From Emmonsiellopsis sp. PD_33 (lineage: Eukaryota > Ascomycota > Eurotiomycetes > Onygenales > Ajellomycetaceae): DNA of 64,000 nucleotides. The position numbers and the translations under genes are program-made. Location of the stretch: contig JANTQF010000037.1 of NCBI GenBank assembly GCA_032988165.1, positions 121,453 to 185,452 of the forward strand, in the 5' to 3' direction. Under the pieces are notes generated by a model, which worked only from the letters and a program-made list of their open reading frames with translations, was not told where the DNA came from and did not search any database. Shown in pieces: positions 46,469-57,697 of this stretch (position 1 is the stretch's first letter; every line of letters begins with the position of its first letter).

Positions 46469-48774
46469 TTACTTCTTCTTCGTCGCATGGTAGGTATCGA
46501 TGATCTTCGCCACGACCGAGGGATCAGAGAGCTATTGTGTTTGTCACATTAGTTACTTGTCGCGAAAAGAACTCCCCCCCCCCAGTTGCATGCAATATGG
46601 GACACTTACAGTTGAAATATCGCCCAGACTATCCTCCTCGCCGCTGAGGATCTTTCTCAAGATCCGGCGCATGATCTTACCGCTTCGAGTCTTGGGGAGA
46701 TCCTCGACAATGAAGACGGCCTTTGGCGCAGCGAAGGGGCCAATGGACTTGCGAACCTGCAAGATAAGGTCCTTGCGAAGTTGCTCGACGTTGTCACTGA
46801 CGGCCTTCAAGGCAACAAAGGCATTGACAGCCTGGCCGGTAAGCTCATCAGCAATACCAACAACGGCGGCCTCAGCAACGGCGGAGTGCTCAATGAGTGC
46901 AGCCTCGATTTCAGCAGTCGACAGACGATGGCCTGAAACGTTAACGACGTCATCAACACGGCCGCGGATCCAGTAGTATCCATCATGGTCGCGACCAGCA
47001 CCGTCACCAGTGAACTGAACAAGGAGTCAGCAAACATTACGCCGGAGTTATTATGTTCCGTCCAACTTACATAAAATCCCTTATAGACATTAAGATAGGT
47101 ATCCATGTATCTCTTGTGGGCACCCCAGACGGTGCGGGCCATGCTAGGCCATGGTTGTTTGATGGCCAGAACACCCTCAACATCATTGCCCGTGATTTCC
47201 ACTCCTGATACTGGGTCGATGATGGCGGGCTCGATACCGAAGAATGGGAGGGACGCGCTACCAGGCTTGGTTGGTGTGATTCCACCCAGAGGGGTGATAA
47301 CGTGCGATCCGGTCTCAGTTTGCCAGTACGTCTATGCATAGATATGTTAGGAGAGATGACGGCAATGCAGAATTGGCTTAAAGAGCAAGAATGGAACCTA
47401 CGTCAATAACATGGCACTCCTCCTTTCCAATGGTCTCCCAGTACCACTTCCATACCTCCGCAGCAATTGGCTCACCGACGGAACCGAGGATACGGAGAGA
47501 TTCCATCTTGTGGTGAATATGGTCATTTCCAGCACGCTTCAACAGTCTGAGAGCGGTTGGCGCAACATAAAACTGAGTTATTTTGTGTTGTTCAATCACA
47601 TCCCAATAACGCGAGAAGTTGGGGTATGCTGGGGTACCCTCAAAAACGACGGTCGTAGAACCGAGGAGCAGAGGAGCATAGACAACATAGGTATGTCCAG
47701 TGATCCAGCCAACGTCACCACCGCAGAAGAAGCGATCGTTGTCGTGGATATCAAATACATACTTGCCAGTGGCAGCGGCACCAACCAAGTAACCGGCAGT
47801 CGTGTGCATCAGGCCCTTTGGCTTTCCAGTCGAACCGGACGTGTAGAGCAGGAAAAGAGGGTCTTCCGAATCCATGGACTCGGGGGCAATATAGTTGGGA
47901 TACTTCTCAACCTCCTCATGCCACCACAAATCCCTACCCTTGGTCCATGGCACATCGGCACCGGTTCTCTTGAAAACAATGCAATTTCTAACCTCAGGGC
48001 ACTGTTTCAGGGCCTCATCGACAATCTTCTTCGTGCCAATGATCTTTCCACCACGCTTGCCCTCGTCAGTGGTAATGACAACCTTGGACTTGGCATCCAA
48101 CACACGGTCCCGCAGAGAATCCGAAGAAAATCCAGCGAAAACGACAGAGTGCACGGCACCAATACGAATACAGGCAAGGAAGGCAACGAGTGCTTCGGGA
48201 ATCATAGGCAGATAAATTGCCACGGTATCACCCTTCTTGACACCAGACTCCTTGAGCACCCAGGCGAGTTTCGAAACCTGTCTCAGGAGCTCGCCGTATG
48301 TGATGGTGCGGCCCTCCGAGGGCTCATCCGCCTCGTAAATGATAGCCACCTTATTCGGGTCCTTGATAGCATGACGATCAACGCAGTTGTACGAAGCGTT
48401 CAAACGGCCACCAAGAAACCAACCAAGATCACCGCCCTCGAAAGTGCCGTACTTGGTGGTTGTGAAATCTTGCTCGAAAGTTATGAGCTCACGGGCCAGC
48501 CGTCCCCAAAAGCCCTCTGGATCGCGGATCGATTCCTCATAGAGCTTCTTATACTCGTCAAGATCCTTCAGGTGGGTTCTGGTTGGGTGCTTGTCGACAA
48601 AAGCTTGGGGGACGTGGAAGGTATCGACCTCCTGGGCCTCGACAACCTGTTGACCGATGGGATATTAGACATTCTGGATCGCAAAAAAGCAGGTGGGACC
48701 ACAAAATTAAGCCTCAATGGCAAGAATTCACATACCACAGACGCCTTAGGAGGCGTAACAGCACCGTCAGCCAT
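46469..48774 (-). CDS. facA: acetyl-CoA synthetase (facA/ACS)
   Basis: Five exons: 48774-48736, 48646-47402, 47331-47071, 47014-46610, 46531-46469; 670 aa, the usual length. It runs from MADGAVTPPKASVVEAQEVD through the ACS N-terminal region (FWGRLARELITF) to the AMP-binding core: YTSGSTGKPKGLMHTTAGYL (P-loop), GWITGHTYVVYAPL, TYWQTETGSH and YTGDG-type FTGDGAGRDHDG. The A10 lysine in LPKTRSGKIMRR is the residue regulated by acetylation in other species. It makes acetyl-CoA from acetate, ATP and CoA through acetyl-AMP in the cytosol, feeding acetate growth and nuclear acetylation. Two adjacent GCGGGG boxes upstream fit CreA repression. Codon bias is strong, leaving a 488-codon antisense frame that I do not consider a gene. 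Confidence 0.97.
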
Positions 48775-48862
48775 GGCAAAGAAGCTCTATCAAAAGGGCA
48801 GACTGGTCTTGAACGTGCGACGTGGGAGGCAAGCTGTTTGCTATAAACTCAGAGCCACACAG

Positions 48863-48874
48863 GCGGGGGCGGGG
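48863..48874 (+). promoter_or_regulatory. two adjacent candidate CreA sites (GCGGGG)
   Basis: GCGGGG occurs twice back to back at 48863-48868 and 48869-48874, about 90-100 bases upstream of the acetyl-CoA synthetase ATG. Both match the CreA consensus SYGGRG. CreA represses acetate-utilisation genes in Aspergillus (established); binding here is inference. Confidence 0.45.
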
Positions 48875-49086
48875 TAAGAGAGCGAAAGCACGTCAAAGAC
48901 AAAAGGAGGCCGTACACAGAGTCGCGCAGGGAGGAGACGGAGCGCAGATGGCAGAGCGAAGGAGGAGAGGAGAGGGAGAGAGGGGAGAGAGGGTGGTTGC
49001 ACGGGATATAATGAAGACACGGCGAGGGCGGGCGGACGGGGGGTTTAAAGGCGAGCAGGAAGCCGCCTGGCCCTGTCATGTCCTGT

Positions 49087-49125
49087 ATGTACCGTATGTA
49101 CCGTATGCGCGTACCGTACCGTACT
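49087..49125. repeat. short GTACCGTA repeat
   Basis: The unit TGTACCGTA or GTACCGTA is repeated about four times with small spacers, upstream of the acetyl-CoA synthetase gene. The unit is close to a palindrome (GTAC core). The cause is unknown. Confidence 0.6.
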
Positions 49126-52100
49126 AGCGCCCTCCGCGGTATTTCGCACCCTCGCGCGGGTATTACGGAGCTGTGACAGTACAGAGCCAGAAAAGCGAGA
49201 AACTGCCGGTATTATTACCGTCCGCACCTCCTCTGCCGGCCGCCCAACAAGAAATAAAAAAACCTTCATCGGCCTCGCAGAATCCCCGGTGGCTACGATG
49301 TCCTGCGCAGCCTGTAATGCGCGTTACGGACAGTCAGGACAGACAGCATACACGGACAGGGATCGAGTACAGGGTTAAATAGATGAGCAGGTGGCATTGG
49401 CGCCAGCCCTTCTGTCTGCGCAGCGGGGCAGCGTCTGGAGGCCAGCGTTCCGTTACCCCGAGTCTCATTATTTTATTTTTATATACTACCGCTGCCGCTG
49501 CTGCTACTGTCGAGTGCTACGGTATAGGCCAAGGCAAGCTATCCAAACCCATCTCGCGGTCAAGTCCTGCCCCTGGTGGCCGCAGCCGCAAACCCCTCCC
49601 TTCCTGCCAGCGGGACTGCAGCCCACTCGCGTAATAAAATACAGGCAGGACTGTGGTTCAAAAACGGTTGAGATTCCCGTTCCATAGTTTCCTTTGCCCC
49701 GTCGATGCCTTTCGCCGGCCACAGGAGGTACCTGGGCTGCCAGCGGACATGCGGAGGTGTTTTCGGTACCAGATATGGTGGGGGGTGTCGTAACTTTCGG
49801 TAATGCTCCCTCTCCATACGTGCGATATTCCCATGCTGGACGTCAGTCGATACTATGCATCATCCATGGCGTGATTATCTTGGCGGGGCGGATGAAATGC
49901 TCGGGATGCTGTTGGCTTTCGTCCCTCATAGACCGCCTGGTTGTGGATTACGCATCTCGAGTAACTAACTAACAGTCTCATTGTTGCTCGACCCTTTGCC
50001 GAGCAAAACCAGACAAAATCAAGAAAAAGAAGCACCACCCCTCGAATAATAATCTAAACATACTTGCAGATTCCCGGAAAGGCTAAAGGCAGCTAACTAG
50101 TGCACCAGACAAGAAAGCATCGGCAGCTGATCTTCCCCCGGACCAAGACTTTTGCCATGCAAGAATTGAGGGGCTGATCGGAGCATTCCAAAAGAGTCAA
50201 ACAACCAAAGGGCAGCCAAGGTCTTGGAACTCTCGCCGGCTGCGACGCAACAAAAAGCTAAAGGAGACTCAGATGGCAGTTGATTGGTGTTGGAGCCCGC
50301 ACGGCTAATATCATCAGAATGTTCTGGTGCCTTTCCCCTGCCAGCCACCGTTGACCAACTCCCTCTCTCCGCATTTGTGGTGGGGGAGGAGAGAAAGCGT
50401 CTTGGGCTTTAATTTGCTGGGCCTGTGAGGTACGTACACCTCCTATGACATCGCTGTGATGCCTGCAAGGAGCTGCATATGCGGAGGGAAATATAGCCGC
50501 TGAGCACTGTGCATTTAGTTTTATACAACGGAACAGCCGCATGGGGAAGATCTCAGCCTGCTCTTTACAGTAGTTGGGGGATCATTAAATTCCACTGTGA
50601 AGCAAATGCGTCCACCTAAACCCCTATTAAACGGTGCCCTATCTGAGTATCGCGGGGTATGTAAGTCAGGACATGAACATTGTCGGCTACATCCCTGAAT
50701 ACCAGCCTCGCATAGATATGTGCATACATCTGCCTCATTCCCAGCGTTTAATGAAATACCTCTTGTAACCGTGATCGATTTTCGTTCTGAGACTGTCTGG
50801 CCTAGAACATCAGGCCCCTCTGCACAGCGCCGCATCAAGCTAGGGAGATCAGGCCTCATCTTTGTGTTTAGACCCGATAGCGGAGAGGATCGGGGAACTG
50901 TAACTAACATATGAAAGCAGCTCCAAACACGGCGCTGGTAAGGAGGTAAGGAGGCAAGGAGGGCTGTTTGGGAACAGCTGGAGTGTGAGACGCGGCTGTG
51001 TATGGACGGATGTATGGACTTTGCTATTTTGGAGAACTTATTCCCGCTCACAGAATACTTCTTGCGCTTGCTCGGTGCTTTCCCCTGCCCCTGAACTAAG
51101 TACGATCCCCGTGAGGCCAATTTCTCCAGAACAGTATCGGAAGACGAGGCCAGGGTTGTGAACTAGATCTGGCCACGGGGAGTTTACTGCTTGACTTTCT
51201 TTTGCACTAGACCAGAGTGCGGGTTGGATCCATGCTTCCCTTGCTTGACCGATTGTGACATTGTTGATAGCCATGTACTCCCGTAGTCACTAGCTGCCAA
51301 TACAAAGAAGTGGTGACCCTGTGACAATGTGCATTGTATGTACCAAGGTATATATATTTTCATTGTCTCTGATAAAACCTGGGAACGACTTGAGCAATGC
51401 TATTCCTGATTGATCCCATCTAAAAAACTCCAGGGTAACAATTTACGCTCCGCCGGCTGTAAGGTGGATGGATATCAAGGAAGACGTGGTCTACCAGACA
51501 TGACATCAGTCAATGGCCAAACCAGATTATCACTCACCAAGGTATTTACTTTTAAAAACCAGCCAGCTAATATCCGTTCCGTCCCAAAAGCACCTTTATC
51601 ATTTGACAAGACCCCGCATGGATAAGATCTCCTATTTCACAGTACTATTTATGTAGGATATCCCGATTGATAGCTGTGCTGGGACTCTTGCTTCTTCTTT
51701 GTTTAGCTTGTTAACTAAATGCTGCCCCATGGACTTGGGAAATGTCTAGTAAATATCAAAAATGGGCGGGATGGAATGGATGTGATCAGCAAAGGAGAGC
51801 CGCAGGTAATGGAGCTGGGCAGAATTTCGACATAACTACATATCAAAGAGATTGCGAATCAATACTGGGCAGAAGTGTGAAGTTGAGTAGGATCCACCGC
51901 TGCTGGCCAAGGGGAAGGGAATGCTCTGATTATCTGGCTCCTTTTCCTATTTTTCATGATCAAGCCGCCGCTACAGAAGACATATTCTCTAGTTCGAGTC
52001 AAATAGTTCTTCCTTCTCTCAGACCCAACGCAGAGGGGGACTTGGTGGTGTTCCTCGGGTTGGCTTGGCGGCGCCCAGCATAACTAGACACAATTTTAAT

Positions 52101-52153
52101 CCAGATGACTCCTAACGTCCGCTCTATCTCAAGCCTCCGTGGTATCGAACACA

Positions 52154-53324
52154 ATGGCATCTAAACATTTCACAAAGCACCTCGGCCGCGTGCACTTATC
52201 CCCTGGATCTATAAATGCAAGAGTGCCACTAGCGTATGAAGTCCATGGCATCAAGAGTGGCGAACAGGCTGATCCGATTATCTTTCTGCATGGGTTTCTC
52301 GGCTCAAAGCGGGAGAACAGATCTGTGAGCAGGTAGGTGATACACATCCTTTTCTTGTGCATGGACGTTGAGTAAGTATGGTATGCTAACACATTCCTCC
52401 TGTATGAAGCCTTTTGGCCAAAGATCTGTCAACGCAAGTGTTTGCTCTGGTCAGTCAAAGTCAGGAGACGGCCTCTCACTCATATACATCTGGCTACATG
52501 GCCACTGAGGATCGATCCCTTACTGATAAGTTGATAGGATCTTCGTAACCACGGAGACTCCGGACATCACCCTAAACATGGCTACATGGAGATGGCATTG
52601 GACGTAGAAGCCTTTATTAAGGGCCACGGGTTCAAAACCGCAAGCGTGATCGGCCACTCCATGTAAGCTGTGCCCCCAAGGACAGCTCTCTTACACCTTT
52701 ATGGCTAAGTGGTTTAAATCCAGGGGTGCAAAAACAGCTCTAGCTCTCGCACTTCATTCTCCAGAACTCGTCTCCAGCGTCGTCGCCGTGGACAATTGCC
52801 CCATACGCCTGCCTGTCCCCGACGAGTTCAAGAAATACCTCACGGCTCTGGCTGCTGTAGAACGATCGAAGATTAGAACCCATCTCGAGGGCGATAAGAT
52901 CCTCGCGGAGTATGAGGAGTCTCCCACCATCCGTCTCTGGCTCCTAAGCAACTTCGTCAGAGATAAGAAGCTCCCACATTTGAAGCTGCGTCTGCCGCTT
53001 GACATCCTACGCACCGCAATCGGCCCTATAGGCGATTTTCCATATTCCACTGAAGATGAACCGAAAAAGGTATTCCACGGCCCTACGCTATTTATTCGAG
53101 CGCAAGATAGCTTCTATATCCCCCATTCTGCGTTTCCGGTCATTTCTTCGTTTTTCCCGCACTCCCAAATTAAAAATGTTGCATGTGGACATTGGGTGGT
53201 CCAGGAATTGCCGCAGCAGTTTAGGCAGAGTAAGTAATCGTCCCTGAGAGATAACTAAAGAATGGAGGGGTTAATTGATATGTGCTTTATAGTGGTTGTC
53301 GATTTTTTACGGACTGAGGTGTAG
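52154..53324 (+). CDS. alpha/beta hydrolase of the ABHD11 / Imo32 family
   Basis: Five exons: 52154-52332, 52410-52449, 52538-52662, 52724-53229, 53293-53324; 293 aa. The ATG at 52154 (MASKHFTKHLG) is the first in-frame one after a stop. Hydrolase landmarks follow in order: PIIFLHGFLGSKRENRSVSS (oxyanion region), VFALDLRNHGDSGHHP, the nucleophile elbow GHSMGAKTALALA (formed by joining exons 3 and 4), an acidic residue in FIRAQDSFYIP and the catalytic His in ACGHWVVQELPQQF. ABHD11-type enzymes are mitochondrial serine hydrolases linked to 2-oxoglutarate dehydrogenase lipoylation in mammals; the yeast relative Imo32 is also mitochondrial. The N-terminus here has only a weak targeting character, so location is uncertain. 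Confidence 0.92.
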
Positions 53325-54306
53325 ACAATACCCAATAGAGCAAGAAATGTACATGCCTCTGATCATAGAAGATGCTGGGTTTCCTTGCATGATATATCTG
53401 CATCTGCATCCTCATTATCTTCCAAAAGCACAGAAACCACACTAACTTCACCGCCTCTTCCACAGCCTGTGGTGCCACTTCATACTCACAACTTCCAGAT
53501 AGACCCGGTGGAAAGACAGTCCCTCTCTAGCCAGAACTCTACCCAGTTTTATAAAGTCTCACTTAATGCAGTGAGAAACAGCTTGCAGGACCCCAGCGGA
53601 ACCAACTCAGCTATTATGCCTGGTATATTACCAAATAACACTTTAGAGGCTCTGGCCTCTAAGGGTTAATCCCTTTTGGTCCGGCGGTATCTTGCATACG
53701 GAGTATATATCCAATATTCGCTTGCCGCCGAGCATCTTCTTCAGTCGCGCCATAGTTTGCGCGTCGTGGCGTTTATATATGATGACTCCTTCGAAATAGG
53801 ATGAGACATGGTACTTGGCGAGGAATTATCGTTCAGTTCTGCATGTCTGACACCTAAGGACATGGATGAATGTCTTGAGAAGTTGAGAAACCCGATAGCT
53901 ACTAGTAAAGTCAAGTTCTTCAAAGGCCACGGCTGCTTACTCGGCTGGTTACTTGCTGCTTGCTGGTCGAACTTCATTAGCCAAAGCCTGGAGTCCTCAT
54001 ACATTGCCTACCGACATTTGGATGTCATCAACACTGGATCCGGACCCCCTTTCCTTGCGCACGTGATTTAACGACGGCCCGGGGAGCTCCTGCGGATCGA
54101 AACCTAATCTCATCTATAGTTGATCGGGATTTCAGTTCAGATTAAGACGTCATAATGGGCTGATTATATTTTTTCGTGATTCCGCCGGGTCCCGCAGATT
54201 AAAGAGACGACATCTGCTGTTTCTTGCGCCGGTGCTAAGCATCAACCCTTTCATTCTCCTTCACTGCTACACACAGCTTCGACCCAAGACAAGCGCTGAT
54301 GCAACT
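53325..54306. other. intergenic region, no supported gene
   Basis: Contains small open frames (53385-53669, 53808-54071) with no recognisable motif or splice pattern. The part near 54307 should be the promoter of the following gene. Confidence 0.5.
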
Positions 54307-55824
54307 ATGGCTAGCTCGACCGTCCACGTAGTGAAACGCGGCAGGCAGAAGCAACCCTCATTCACCCTGCAAAAACCACAGAAGGGTTCACTACCAGCCT
54401 TCACAAAAACAGCGAGTGAAGAGCTCGGGATCACTTCCGTCTATCACAGTGATTTGTCGTCGCTTGAGTTCAACGAGTTCTCACTGCTCGATCTGGAGGA
54501 CCCATCTCTGTCAGTCGCGAGCGAGTGGCATGAGCCCCTTTTCGAGTATCTTCAGGAACACTTTGGGGTGGAAGATATGTGGGTAATGCCGCCCTTCTTA
54601 GTTCTCCGCTGCCCCGGGCAACCCGACCCTACGGACCGTCCTTTCACAGTCTCTGGTTGCATCGCAATCTGGCTGAGCATGGAAGAACCTGTCCCTCCCC
54701 TCACCCCTTCACCGTCGGGCGGTGACATTGATTCTGACGTTGAAGTCGAAGAACGCCTCGTGAATGAATTCGCACTGTTTAAAATGCCAAAACCGGAAAC
54801 CCTCTTCGCGCTGCTTCAGTATTTTACGGGCGCAGTCGCCATATCCCTGATATTCCATACTATAGTTGTGGAGTTTGACGAGGCGGACGAAGACACCTGG
54901 GGCGAGAGGATAGAGTCGCTCCCATTCGGGTTCAAAAATATCCCGCATACATTGAGCTATTCGAACGGAACCCTGGCAAATGCTGAGTTTAAGCGGCTCA
55001 AGGCTCCCAGTCCAAGGATTCTGAAAGATATTGTTGTGGATGATTCCGACTACGTTTCAACAACCAGCAGCTTTAACCCTGGTGCTATGTTGTGTTCAGA
55101 CCAGGACGATGCTGTCAGCGCTGGTGTCATGGTAGAAAAGGACTCTAAGTGTAGACTTACAGTTGCGATGCATTGCTGGGATAAGGAGTTGAAAGAAAAT
55201 CCGGAGAAGCTAGGGGATCCTGACTCCTTCACGGTTCGTCAGGGTGACACCAAAGTCGGTTACGTATCTGAGAGGATCGGCTCTACGGATATAGGTCTGG
55301 CAAAACTCCACGATGATATTTCCTTCGATAATAGGTTCCTCGATATTGACACAGCGGGCAAGGTTCTTGTGCCGTCTTCGCAGGTCAATATCGGGGATGA
55401 GTTTCTCATCGACAGCTTTGTTACCGGCCACCAACGTCTTGTCTCAGCAGGTGTTCGGGTTTTGGGAAAGCAGCGAGAACAGGACCCGTCGGAAGGAAAA
55501 CATGCTGTGATACATCAAGGAATTTATGCCACTAATGACCCTAAGGCTCTAAGCTCCCCAAAATTACGTTCTGGGATTTGTGGATCGGCCATCGTACGGC
55601 TGAAGCGAGCCAGACAACAATCAAAGTGCTTAGAAGACGGAGAAGTTTGTGGCTTTGTGCACTACGCGGATTTGGCGATGATGAAGCATTCCCCTGAGGC
55701 AAGATACTACTGCCTTGGGGACCCTGTCGACTCGCTGATCAACGATGGATGGAAATGCGTTTCGGTTCCGGAAAAACGGGTGAGTGCCGAAGACAATCCT
55801 GCCCTAAAGCGACGACGGTTATGA
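54307..55824 (+). CDS. unrecognised protein with chymotrypsin-like His/Asp/Cys pattern
   Basis: Single exon from ATG 54307 (MASSTVHVVKRG), 505 aa; the frame is open upstream but only to a GTG. The N-terminal half (about 30-230) has no recognised fold. The C-terminal half resembles a chymotrypsin-fold protease: VAMHCWDK (His289, compare the AAHC box), GSTDIGLAKL (Asp328) and LRSGICGSAIV (Cys425 where the nucleophile Ser would be, followed by the usual Gly-Ser). The spacings (39 and 97 residues) are close to those of chymotrypsin (45 and 93). The strands between them, such as GDTKVGYVSERI and NIGDEFLIDSFV, fit beta structure. The C-terminus NPALKRRRL is basic. I infer a possible cysteine-type protease or inactive relative; the function is unknown. 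Confidence 0.75.
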   Translation: MASSTVHVVKRGRQKQPSFTLQKPQKGSLPAFTKTASEELGITSVYHSDLSSLEFNEFSLLDLEDPSLSVASEWHEPLFEYLQEHFGVEDMWVMPPFLVLRCPGQPDPTDRPFTVSGCIAIWLSMEEPVPPLTPSPSGGDIDSDVEVEERLVNEFALFKMPKPETLFALLQYFTGAVAISLIFHTIVVEFDEADEDTWGERIESLPFGFKNIPHTLSYSNGTLANAEFKRLKAPSPRILKDIVVDDSDYVSTTSSFNPGAMLCSDQDDAVSAGVMVEKDSKCRLTVAMHCWDKELKENPEKLGDPDSFTVRQGDTKVGYVSERIGSTDIGLAKLHDDISFDNRFLDIDTAGKVLVPSSQVNIGDEFLIDSFVTGHQRLVSAGVRVLGKQREQDPSEGKHAVIHQGIYATNDPKALSSPKLRSGICGSAIVRLKRARQQSKCLEDGEVCGFVHYADLAMMKHSPEARYYCLGDPVDSLINDGWKCVSVPEKRVSAEDNPALKRRRL

Positions 55825-57697
55825 ACCGCACAGCATCCCAAGGGGAAAAGGTGAGTTGACCAGAACATCACGCGTATGAGCCCGGAAAGGACTGGTGTTT
55901 CTGCATTTCACGGCTGTCCTTTGTTTTTTAAGGGGAGTTGACCATGGGCCAGCAGGAAGGACTAAGTATTTCGGCGTTTCTGAAGACAGGGGAAAGGCAT
56001 CCTGTACACAAGCGTATGTTATTAGAGGGGGTTGGTTATTACTGCTTCAAACTACAATTGTAATAGCTTAATTCTGCACAAGCCAGGAAGGAAGCGATAA
56101 TCCCATACCCCCAGGCCAACCAAATCAAATATTAACTTTTGAATGGAAAACTTGTCTTTGATAGGAGCAAGGGTGGATGGGAAGCTAGCCGTAGTAGGCG
56201 GCCGTGCGAGGGAAAAGAATCCTGTTCATCGACGGATGGATAGGGGCTCAGGGGTGGAGCCCTGACGTAGTTACTAACCTTTGACGCATTATTTGTTTCT
56301 CTCTCCCATCCGATGAGGTGAGGATTGGATATGATATTACCCCCTCAACTATACTTTTTACTAAAATAAGTGTCCTTTTTCCCGGCTGCTTGCTCATAGG
56401 TTAAAAAGCTGTAATTCACACTCTGCCTTCAGTCTTGGGAGGCCGTTTTGAACAAATATAATAGTTTATTTCAATGCCATGTTAATTTAGGTAAGAAGCA
56501 TGGGCGAGGGGATAGAAGAGATGACCTCTATTCAGGAGAAAGGGTGAATCTGTATGCCAGACAGTGTTGATACTTTTAAACTTTCAGCTTGCCTGGTATT
56601 TAGTTAACTGACGGTTGGAAAGTCGAATCCAAAACTTTAACTTATTCCGGCAGTACAGGTTCCCAGCCGGACCAATCGTATATAAAATCAATTCATTTTA
56701 AGCACTCGAAGGAAGAAACCGGGAAACATAAGGATGGAAAGAAGTCAAACTCAGCCATGCGGTTGTGAGGGAGGTCACCATTTCCAAGGTCAAGTTTGGT
56801 AAGGGGGGAGGGCGGATCCAGAGGTTTGGCAACTCAACCCATTTCGTCTCCGTTGGGCCGGGGCATAGCACCGTCTACATATTGTGGTTGGCCGACAAGG
56901 TTGTGATTCTTTCCGCACCTATTTATTAGCCACAGTGAAAAGTGGAAACACATTGTTAACGATAGAGTTTCTCTGCATGCCCGGAAGGCCACAGCTAGTC
57001 AACTATGCCCTCTGTTACTTAATGTGGGGTAACTTAGCCATCATGATGATTGGATGAAAGGGTCGGGGAATTCTTCTGTCCGAAGTATTTTTTGAGGAAA
57101 GGGGGGGCAAGCAGTGATCCTAATCCACTGTGATTGGCCACTGGGGGCGAAGTTGTCAAATATGCAGGCATTGGGGAATTCCAAGCTGCGGCAGCGAGAG
57201 CACGCATATGACGTGCGCCGAGTGGGCGACGGTAATAGTTGGCTCCGATAACAAACACGGCGGGATTGTAACAAGCAGTAATTGGGCCTGCGGGTGGGAC
57301 ATTTTCACCAGTCTTTGTGAATTGAGTGGAAATGGTATCCCCAAGATACATGCACCATGATCATGAGCTCTCTGGGTATGGAGAAACACCAACATAGCGA
57401 CGACATAGGATTGTTATATGTGAGCCATTGTAGGGGCCGATAGATCTCAGAGGTTTTCCTTCCGTTTACGGGCCTGAGAAGAGCACCGTCACGCTTGCTA
57501 GCGGATCGTTGGGTTAGATGAAATCAATCCTAATAATCCCTGGTCCGGAATAAGGAACGGGAGAACCCCTGGCGACTAGAAGTCACATGGATGTAGGGTG
57601 AAGAGCTCGAAGATATCCATATATCTCCACTTATTTGGCGGTTGAAAACATAATAGTTGTCATTATTAAAAGTACGGCGTGTTCACATTAACATTCA
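55825..57697. other. intergenic region, no gene seen
   Basis: About 1.9 kb between convergent genes. Open frames at 57034-57395 are short and overlapping. No repeat or RNA is recognised. Confidence 0.5.

Larger units (their letters stand above)
48775..52153. other. 3.4-kb gene-poor region upstream of acetyl-CoA synthetase
   Basis: The first part is the synthetase promoter with a purine-rich stretch (about 48890-49000) and a GTACCGTA repeat (49087-49125). Beyond 49400 I find only short or unsupported open frames (for example minus 51038-51274 and 50521-51120). No RNA gene is recognised. Confidence 0.5.

Noticed and set aside
47411..48877. 488-codon plus-strand open frame opposite acetyl-CoA synthetase
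   Set aside because: Antisense shadow of a highly codon-biased gene; no domain and no start or splice support.
50521..51120. 199-codon minus-strand open frame in the gene-poor region
   Set aside because: Its beginning lacks a credible ATG context, it is Ser/Cys/Arg-rich without motif, and it overlaps another frame.
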